Shown here in pieces: positions 56,390 through 64,000 of a DNA stretch of 64,000 bases. The stretch spans positions 1-64,000 of the forward strand of contig JAFREE010000025.1 in NCBI GenBank assembly GCA_019400425.1, in the 5' to 3' direction. A program made the translations under genes and the position numbers. The notes under the pieces were generated by a model that saw only the letters and a list, made by a program, of their open reading frames with translations, had not been told where the DNA came from and did no database searches. Within the stretch, counting starts at the first letter, position 1, and the number at the start of each line of letters is the position of its first letter. Origin of the DNA: Hymenochaete sp. R1. Its lineage: Eukaryota > Basidiomycota > Agaricomycetes > Hymenochaetales > Hymenochaetaceae.

Positions 56390-58740
56390 TCAAGACTGTT
56401 CCAGTTCCAGTTCAGACGTCAGAAATACAGTGGCAAGTATGTAAACCCCAGGTATGCTACTTGATGATAAGAGACTTGTGTAATCAGTGAGGAGTTGCAG
56501 CCTTCGAGTATTCATCAGCATGCATAAGTAGCCAGACAGAATGATCGAGCCCAGTGTCAGAGTCACAGCAGTCAGCCTGCAGTCGAGAGCGTAGTGTATG
56601 TGCCAGTGGCACAAAAGCCAGAGACGAGCATCGAGACTATTGGCGACCTTCAGGTGGTACTCCGATACTTGCGCCAGAGATTATCTCATAGACCAGGACG
56701 TAGTAGCCAGCATCAAGCCCCAGAGCCAAAGCCAGATACCTAGAGCAGGGACATAGACAGCAGATCAGAGGGAAGACCAAGGTGGCAGGAGGGAGTAACG
56801 AAGATGGGTGAGAGGGCTGGTAACGTGTTCCCTGTTTTATACTGATATGTGGCATGGGCTGGCAGTGGCATGAACTGCGTTCGATTTCGAACGAGCCCAG
56901 GGAGTTCAGCCAAAGAAGCCCTTCAGGGATGCGAAATAATAATATATTCTGACTGGGACTAAGAAATGCCGCAGAACGAGCTAGCAAGGCGGTTGCGTAC
57001 GAAACCCAACTGCTCTTGAGGCTATCAGTTGCTTCAGATTGAAGCGCGGAATATGTGGACAGGCGCACTTGGTCAAATCCAATATCCTCGTCGTCCGTAG
57101 ATACAGAATCCGTGGGGCTGACCGATGGAGGCTGGCATGTCTCACCCTCCTCTGAGTTATGGATAGTCAGTGGATCTGCTTTTAGCCCCGTCAGCCCATA
57201 TCTAGAGAATGGCCAGAGCTGGGCTAACATCACAGTCAGGGCTGGTATCACCGCGACACTGAGCAAACAGACCGTCGTTCAGTCTCCGCTCAATCAAACC
57301 AATTGGACTGTCCACGGTAACAAACCAGACAATTGCCGTAGACACATTTATTTCACTGTGCATCATAGTCTATCTTGTTGTTAAATTCAAAGACGTCGAT
57401 AAGTACAGTGAAGCAGCAAAAAAACACAATCATCACCTATTATCAGCCTCATCCACGGGCCAGCGTTTGAATCGAAGAGGGATGCTCTTATCTTATCGCG
57501 AACTTGAATGACACTGACGGCGCTTGGCGGGCATGAGTTGTTGATCGTATCTGACCCGAACTGCTTACTTTCAGCTTCGATCGTAATGAATGGACACGGG
57601 AAACGATGGAAATCATGAAGACATCGAGAGGTTTCAAATCCGTCTCACGAACTGGAGAGTCGTAAGAGAGCAATGATCGTCCATCGACCTTGGATAGAAC
57701 CTGAATATCGGAGTCTAGTATCAATCTACTGAATCATTCAGTACTCTTGGGCTGACACCTTTCAGACTGCCCTGAAATGTGAGGCTGGAGGCTATAATCG
57801 AATGGATTTATAGAGGCTGGTCACCAACTGCGGCACTTGCGGTCCACATTCGAACAACGTGCACGAGAGCTGGATGTCTGAGCTCGGACCATGCGCGATC
57901 GAGGCTGGATTAGAGGCCGGCATCCAAGCTTGGCTCTCAGACCAGGCTATCGTCCAGCCTCAATGCACGCGAGGCTGACACACGTTCAAATAGAGACGGT
58001 AGTCTGTCACGATTAAGATCGTCGCTCGAGCATCCAACCGTTGGTAGGGTAGTAGTAAGATGAATTGAGGCTGGCATATACCCTGGTTCAAGTCCAAACT
58101 GGTCAGTCGACTGCCACGTCCTCAGATAAAGACTGAAATTCAAAAGAGGTCATCGTCGTGAATAAGGCTAAAACCATAATCACTTGTGGGCTGGTGAGAC
58201 CAGCATTCGTGTTCAGACCATGTGCCATATATTCGATACTTCGGCTAACTGCCAGCTTCGATCGGAGTGAATCGTTAGATTTCTTTCATGAAGGAGGCGC
58301 GAGCTGACCGTTGCGGCTGACACATTCCCCAGCTTCCCTCATGAATCTGCGTTCTGCATCGCATATCCCGAATCAGACTGGTCTCCTGAGTCCAGTCGTG
58401 GTTCGTTGCCAGCCCATCGTCGTCCTCGGGCTGACATTCAGCGCAAACCAGAATCCAAGATAGAATAGAATAGTATCACGTTAGCCCCGACTCGGACGGG
58501 TGTACATTCGAATTTAGTCTGAATGTCGCAGAGTATGCTTCGGCTGACATCGGTTTTCGTTCCAAACGCCCGCATGAGACATCTCAAGGAGACGAGGGCT
58601 GACGCAGAGTGTTCGAAAATTGGGACTGGTCCTGTGCATCGAAGAGGCTGACTCACCGATTGAAGCCAGAAACAGAAAATCACAGCATGACAGCTGACCA
58701 CTACCTGGAAAGAAACACTGATTGAATACGTGAAACTAAG
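56390..58740 (-). CDS. Unresolved multi-exon gene, probably a membrane protein
   Basis: Several minus-strand segments have coding character but I could not join them with confidence. Near 58705-58658: VVVSCHAVIFCFWLQS between an acceptor and a GTGAGT donor. Near 57702-57557: VLSKVDGRSLLSYDSPVRET...VFMISIVSRVHS, ending at GTAAGC. Near 57340-57285: TAIVWFVTVDSPIGLIERRL. Near 57180-56940: DPLTIHNSEEGETC...YATALLARSAAFLSPSQ. Near 56735-56640: YLALALGLDAGYYVLVYEII. Near 56580-56395: LTAVTLTLGSIILSGYLCML and PGVYILATVFLTS. Hydrophobic pieces alternate with a polar loop, as in a multi-pass protein. Frames shift between pieces, so there are many short exons or it is a pseudogene. Limits are approximate and the family is not recognised. 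Confidence 0.3.
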
Positions 58741-58757
58741 TATATGCCGAAAGGTAC

Positions 58758-59884
58758 TCACAATAAGATACAGAAGTTATTCCTTTTTCCTTCCCTCAAT
58801 ACTGTTTTCTTTCCAAATCGTATCGTATCCAAAGCAGTATGCGCTTCACGTTTTCTAAATAACCAGTATGCCATCTTCCCTCCCACTTTCCAGCGTGACT
58901 GGATCTTCTCGAACCCGACTACTTCCATGAGCTCATACAGGTGGTCCTGAGTCAGATATCGTGAATTTGAAACACATGGAAGAGGCAGCTACGATTGTCA
59001 GCTTGATTCAAGGTACTGTATTGCGAGAGGAGTAGTAGCTTACTGTGAGGAATAGCCATCCGTCCGTCTTCAGCATCGTATACGCATATCTCAGCATCCT
59101 TCCTACAAAACCGACACTAAGTTCAGCACCAACTGATCCTATAATGAAGATCATGACACACCTCTATCCTTCGGCTCAGGTACGAAATTCACAACCAAGC
59201 TCAGGCTAATGGCATCCCACTTCCTTGAATTCGTTTCCAGGTCCATCTGCAGAAAGTCTTGCTCATGAATGTTGAAATGATTCGAACGAAGGTCAATAGG
59301 AGTGACTTCCATCCAGTTCGAGCATGATATGTAATTATCAGGTTTGAGAGCACCGACTTCGAGGAGGCTAACAACAGTCAGCTCTCGATTGTGGACACAA
59401 CGAGTGAAATAACATACCTTAGCTTGTTGCTACCAGTAGCCTTTCCCTTTCCTTTCCCAATGTTTTCAAATTCATCCCGGACACTCAATTCAACAAGCCA
59501 AGTGATGAACACACTTTCACTCCCACCACCTCGATCCTTTCCTTGTCCAATCGTTGACATTCGTTGATACGCCCCTAATCCACCCATCTCCTCAATCTCA
59601 CTCTCAACTCTCCTCAATTGATCTTCATATATCACCTCATTATCTCCAGTTACGCGCCTACGTCTGTCTGAGAATGGTAGGGTCGAGAGTTGTTTCTCGA
59701 GCTGTGCCTTGCGCTTGAGGAGGACATGGAAGCGTCGAATGACAAGGGCAGATGTGTGAGGGTTTGCTGAAGTGCCATGTTTCAGATTAGATCCAGGACA
59801 TCTTGAAGTTGACGATGAAAGTGGTACATGATGGGTTAGTGTTCCAGATGAGGTTACAGGAATCTTTCGACGTCGTGCTCCCAT
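58758..59884 (-). CDS. BMT2: 25S rRNA adenine-N1 methyltransferase Bmt2
   Basis: Four exons: 59884-59418, 59367-59162, 59102-59044 and 58988-58758, 320 aa. An in-frame ATG at 59935 is an alternative start. Family features: SALVIRRFHVLLKRKAQLEKQL, IEEMGGLGAYQRMSTIGQGK, LLEVGALKPDNYISC (SAM-binding loop), IDLRSNHFNIHEQDF, WDAISLSLVVNFVPEPKDRG (catalytic-side strand), RMLRYAYTMLKTDGWLFL, and HLYELMEVVGFEKI...WKVGGKMAYWLFRK. Bmt2 methylates one adenine of the large-subunit rRNA in the nucleolus, using S-adenosylmethionine. Confidence 0.9.
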
Positions 59885-60533
59885 GTCAACTTTCAAAGTG
59901 AAATTTAAATTTGGGATCGTTCCAAAATCATGCACAAGCGCAAGTTTGTTGTTTTACGTAAGTCAGTCAAAAGATGCAATTGAACTTGAAGCTCTTCTGT
60001 TCATGTCCGGGATTGTGCACAAGCTTAATCTGGACTCCGTAAAAATGAAGATAGACGTTTGATTTCCGCAATGTACAACAAAGACCAAAGCAATTAAAAA
60101 TATCTCGAAACCCATTGATTCTCAAGCCCAAAGTTTCCTAGACGCAGTCCTCGTGGAAGAGGAAGATGCATCCGACGGAGTTAATTCGAATAATTCGATG
60201 TGATAAGAACAAATAAAGAGATAAATGTAAAAAGCTGCTTGTGTCGTAGCACCTCAATCACTGCGCGGGCAATACGCGTTCATGCGGTGTTGGCTAGCTC
60301 GAGGGCTTGAACATAGGGCAAAGAGAGCGGATATTGTCCCAAAGATTTGGCCTCCGCGGTCTAAAAGAAGGAATGAACAAAGGAGTGGGGGAAAACGCAG
60401 AAAAAAGAACACAAAACACGATGATGCGGAACTTGAACATGGAATTGGACACGAAAGCTTTGTCGGGTGTTGAAAGAGAGGACCGGCCCCGTAACTTGTA
60501 TGCTACGTGTTGTCATGGTTGCTGAGAGCAGCT
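59885..60533. other. Intergenic stretch
   Basis: About 650 bp between the BMT2 promoter and the end of the tetraspanin gene. No feature was recognised. Confidence 0.5.
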
Positions 60534-61334
60534 TCAAACGAACCCACGGCCACCTCGCTTTTCGTCAATCTTCCTGAAGCGTTCGCCCTCGTTCCTCTAC
60601 AAATTTTACTGTTAAAACAGACTCTACACAACCCCATCAATGTCAAAGAACAAACCTTGTTAATGACACAAACACTAGCGAGGAACAGACAGATAGTGAT
60701 TGCCATGAACCCATACACCGATGTAAAAATGTTATTAAGCGTATAGTCCGATCGACTGGTGAGCGGAGTCACGCAAAAATTGCCCGTCGCGTTGTTTGTC
60801 GTCTCTATGAATGTCTGGTCTACACAGAACGATCCGCCAACAACTGCGAGGTCCGTCGAATTGAAGTAACCGCAACACTGTAGGGCGTCCTGTATCTTGA
60901 TAATCGTATCGTTACTTTGCGCGGCGACTATGTCGTGAAATTCGGCACGCTGCTGGAGGGAGAAGAACCAGACGAATGTACCAACGACGACGATAGCTAG
61001 CCCATTCATGATGAGCAGCCAGTTGAGGACCATGAGTGGCTTGGTAACGTGGTTGGGCTGAACAATAGCACCGATGGAAACGGCCCATGTAACGAGCAGG
61101 GCGATACCGAGGACGAGACCAGCTATTCGTTCGTTTGCAGATTAGCTTATAAAAGAAGTAGAAAAGGAGTCTTCGAGGTTAAAACGTACCCGTAAGGTCG
61201 GCATGGGAAATAATCAGGTCACGAATGAGGTCGGGGGTCCTCCACACGATGGAGAAGACGATAGCGATGACTCCAGATGCAAGCAAACAGAGGTCCAAAA
61301 AGGCCCAAAAACCCATGAGTTTCTTGGAAGGCAT
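60534..61334 (-). CDS. Fungal tetraspanin
   Basis: Three coding exons: 61334-61190, 61122-60656 and 60596-60534, 224 aa. A 52-nt intron lies in the 5' leader (61403-61352), so the upstream ATG at 61373 falls inside it and is not used. Four membrane helices are visible: FWAFLDLCLLASGVIAIVF, LVLGIALLVTWAVSIGAIV, LLIMNGLAIVVVGTFVWFF, and FMAITICLFLASVCVIN. The large loop between helices 3 and 4 carries the family CCG motif (DALQCCGYFNSTD) and further paired cysteines. The C-terminus ends RFRKIDEKRGGRGFV, typical of fungal members. Tetraspanins organise membrane domains; fungal ones affect polarised growth and penetration. If the last intron (60655-60597, GTTTGT) is retained, the frame runs on to 60503 with a different tail. 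Confidence 0.9.
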
Positions 61335-62351
61335 TTTTGAAGTGTTTATTTCTACAGGAAAATCAGCATTCATATCGTGTCGACCAGAACTCAGTAGGAC
61401 ATACCTTGATTTTAGTTTGTTCCTTGTTCTTTAATTCTCTGATTCTGCTTCCAACGAGGTTACACAGTCGATGGATACTTGAAAGTGAAGGCTGGGCTTG
61501 CAGCTGAAGCTGTTAAATTGATGGGTGTGAATATGAAACGGACGGTCAACGTCGTCGAAATGGATAGACCTGAGCTATGAAGGGAAAATGAACGAATGAA
61601 GGGACGTCAGGCCTGCTGGTCCAACAGAGAAGAAAGTCGAAAGATAAGAAAGAGGGTGAAAGAGAAGGTCGAAATGGTGGAGGAAAGGAAAGAAGAGAGA
61701 GGGAGGGAGGGGGGAGGAGGACGGACGGACGCCGTTCAAGGATGCTTGAGAACCGACAGCAACCGTAACCACACGCGTTGGGACCAGGGAACAGTCGTGT
61801 CAACACGACCACAGCCGCTCAACTGTTATCAGTGTAATTCTTTTGATGCTGGGAGACTTGTCCGACCAGCGGATATGAGACAGCGGGAGAGCGAGACGAC
61901 AAGCAGGCAGAGGACTGAAGGAAAAGGGAAGGTTTGGGTGGGAAGAGCTTTGCCTTGCCATTGTTCAAGTTCGGTCGGAGTGTTGTGCGTGTGGCCCTCG
62001 CAGCCGCCCTTCTCTGCCCACGATGGGAGACAAGCGCATTATTCCCAACTGAATGCAGAACAAAAAAAAGAAGGGAAGTCGTCACTGCCTAAATTACTCT
62101 TCCTCGCACGCTCACGGCTTCCGTTTCCTAGTTGCCTCCGAATCGTGCATACCACTGACAACATTCCGTGGTCACAAAGTTTCCTCGCAGATACTCTAGT
62201 CACCATACCGTGAGGCTCGGCCGACCTTAATCTAATTCCAGCGAAGATTTTGCGAAGACTGATAAAGTGCATTCTCTGCAATACATGCAGTACAATTACA
62301 TTGTTGTAAACAAATGGCCTTCATACATGATCAAAGCTTACGCCCGTAAGT
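61335..62351. other. Tetraspanin leader, promoter and spacer
   Basis: About 1 kb. The right-hand side of the tetraspanin gene holds its 5' leader, including the leader intron 61403-61352. A purine-rich tract (61630-61730) follows. No other gene was recognised. Confidence 0.55.
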
Positions 62352-63877
62352 TCATCCAGACTTCTTCTCATCCTCAGGCTTGCTCTCTGACTCTTTCGAT
62401 TCGCTATCTTTCGATTCGTCTTTCTTCTCTTTTTCCTCAGGCTTTTCGTGCCTTTTCAACACTACATACCCCTCGGGTGTGTCACCAGCCTCCTTCGCCG
62501 GAACAGCTTCGATGTCGCCCTCAATTACCCCTTTGTTCTCTGGTTCCCGCTTCTTCCTCTCGGAGCGAAGGCTGTTCAATTCAATCGTTTCGATACCATG
62601 TCCAGCGACGGGCCCATAGTAAGACGTTCCAGCCAAAGACCCGATTATGCTATGACACTTGCGTCAGCAGACATCATTAAAGGTCGCCCAGAAGCAACCC
62701 ACCAAGTGCCGACAAGGATGGACAGATAGAATCGATACTGTGAGTACCATCTAGGAGCTAAACTCGACAAGGGTATCAGTCTTCAGTATCCAGCACGTTT
62801 GCAATGCAAACTACATTGCCAGGGCGGAATCGGAAGAGCTCACCCCACCCGGCCGTTGTCGCCTTTAGGTCGGCCCACCATAATCCAGTGAACCCAACCC
62901 ACTGAACAATGAGCGCGCTGGTCGGATCCAGCGCCAGTGTAGACCAGCCCCATATGACGGGAATAGTCCCCAACATAAGTCGTCGGTATCCTTGCTCCCC
63001 GCCATAACCGACGAACTCCATTCCCCAGTGCAGAGCGCCTTCAGATACAAAAAATCAATCTCAAATGATTTTGTGACATGAAACCGTATCGGAGAGGACA
63101 GCATACCGAGGAAGGAGAGCATTACGGCGCCATAGGTGACCTGAATATTCAGCGCCTGGTCAAGGATGGTGGATGCTACACCAGGGTCCATGCCGACATA
63201 AAGACCTAACGCAAAATTGGTCAAATCATGCGTCGTAAATATTCGAATCGCAAGTTTACCTTGAGTGGCTAGACCTGCTTGCCTGGCGTTGAAAATGACT
63301 GCAGCCGCAGTCCCAATGTACGGCAATCCGCCTGAATAAATGCATCTATGAGTTTTCTTGAAAAATGTTTCCCCAATCCAGACACGCACCAGCGAGACCG
63401 AAGACCATTACGGGCTTCGGCACTTCACTAGCAACGGCGCTTGTAATTCCAATCTATCGTGCACATATACACACGTAAGTCCGCGATGTAGTTTCTTACA
63501 CGGAAAAATAGATTTGTACGAACAAATGAATCATCCTCTGGCCTCGTCGGTTTGACGGAATCAACTGTCACATTCGCACCAGCAATGCTGCGTGCTACAC
63601 TGCCTGCAGTACCCTTGACCTCATCCTTGATATTTGCCGCTGCTTCCGAAGGCGTTTGTGACGCAGGTCTGTGAGAGACATGTTTAGATGAAGAAGTGTT
63701 GGTGTTGTTGCGGATGCCCAGACTCCGAAGCAGCGACTGCGGTTGCGTCCGTGGCCATGTTAGGGCTTTGCAGTATGCTGAGCGGGAGAAAGTAGTGCTA
63801 ATCGATCTTAATGTTGTTGCTTGTTGCGATTGAGAAAGCAGGGTAATCGGTGAACGGCGGATAGCCCTTGGGATCAT
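62352..63877 (-). CDS. Mitochondrial DUF3429 (TMEM69-like) membrane protein
   Basis: Seven exons: 63877-63500, 63453-63390, 63331-63260, 63205-63107, 63038-62844, 62757-62703 and 62649-62352, 386 aa, phases consistent. An in-frame ATG at 63922 would add 15 residues. The first about 90 residues are basic and serine-rich with an amphipathic start (MIPRAIRRSPITLLSQSQQ), a likely mitochondrial presequence. The core has about five hydrophobic segments with the family pattern VMVFGLAGGLPYIGTAAAV, TYGAVMLSFLGALHWGMEF, IPVIWGWSTLALDP and WYSQYRFYLSILVGT. The C-terminal about 60 residues are Lys/Glu/Ser-rich. It is similar to human TMEM69; molecular role unknown. Confidence 0.85.
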
Positions 63878-64000
63878 GGTTTGAAGAGGTGAGGATAACG
63901 TGGAGGGAAAGGACCAAGGCAAGATGGACCCAAACTCTCAGTTATACCATGTGTGACGTCATATATTTATCGGCTAAATTTGGTCCGTTTACTCCGTCGC
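63878..64000. other. Promoter fragment at window edge
   Basis: Leader and promoter of the TMEM69-like gene, cut by the window end. AT-rich, with no clear TATA box identified. Confidence 0.4.

Noticed and set aside
58080..58100. GGTTCAAGTCC, a possible tRNA T-loop
   Set aside because: The upstream 60 bases do not fold as a cloverleaf and lie inside the GGCTG-rich region.

Overview
The window reads as nuclear DNA of a filamentous basidiomycete, most likely an agaricomycete. Genes are dense and intron-rich. Introns are mostly 48-70 nt, with GT(A/G)NGT donors, CTRAC-like branch sites and YAG acceptors. The proteins match fungal families: SKN7, fungal-type peptide transporter, PAM17, ATP18, VPS11, tetraspanin and others. 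No rRNA, tRNA, CRISPR array or intact transposon was recognised. I cannot name the species. All exon joins below were worked out by hand from splice consensus, reading phase and family conservation.

Layout. 0-1.2 kb: a small decayed spliced locus with a cluster of hairpins. 2.1-5.4 kb: a probable ORC6 gene (minus) divergent from a basic-region nuclear protein. 6.7-7.7 kb: a C2H2 zinc-finger gene whose paralogue lies 48 kb away. 8.6-11.7 kb: a DUF4203 membrane protein and the tiny ATP synthase subunit gene ATP18. 11.7-13.4 kb: microsatellite-rich spacer. 13.5-17.7 kb: the SKN7/PRR1 response-regulator transcription factor. 20.2-23.9 kb: a RER2/SRT1-type cis-prenyltransferase and a PTR2 peptide transporter. 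24.3-26.7 kb: the DEAD-box helicase DBP2 with one very long intron. 27.5-36.6 kb: two single-pass SH3 membrane proteins flanking PAM17 and a SNF2-family ATPase. 37.5-46.4 kb: an F-box/WD40 protein and a very long CCCH + ankyrin + AAA+ protein. 46.9-54.0 kb: an NAD(P)-binding reductase, VPS11, adenylosuccinate synthetase and COX16. 54.4-55.5 kb: the second C2H2 gene. 56.4-58.8 kb: an unresolved, probably membrane-protein gene. 58.8-63.9 kb: the rRNA methyltransferase BMT2, a tetraspanin and a TMEM69-like mitochondrial membrane protein.

Most genes are single-copy housekeeping genes and do not form one pathway. Four (ATP18, PAM17, COX16, TMEM69-like) are mitochondrial but unlinked to each other. 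Several pairs are divergent with short shared promoters (ORC6 and the basic protein, PTR2 and DBP2, PAM17 and the SNF2 gene, the reductase and VPS11, ADE12 and COX16).

The items most worth a second look are: the CCCH-ANK-AAA+ fusion with internal repeats, the pair of C2H2 paralogues sharing both intron phases and a promoter block, the 526-nt DBP2 intron, two GC-AG introns, the hairpin cluster at the left edge, and the unresolved gene at 56.4-58.8 kb.
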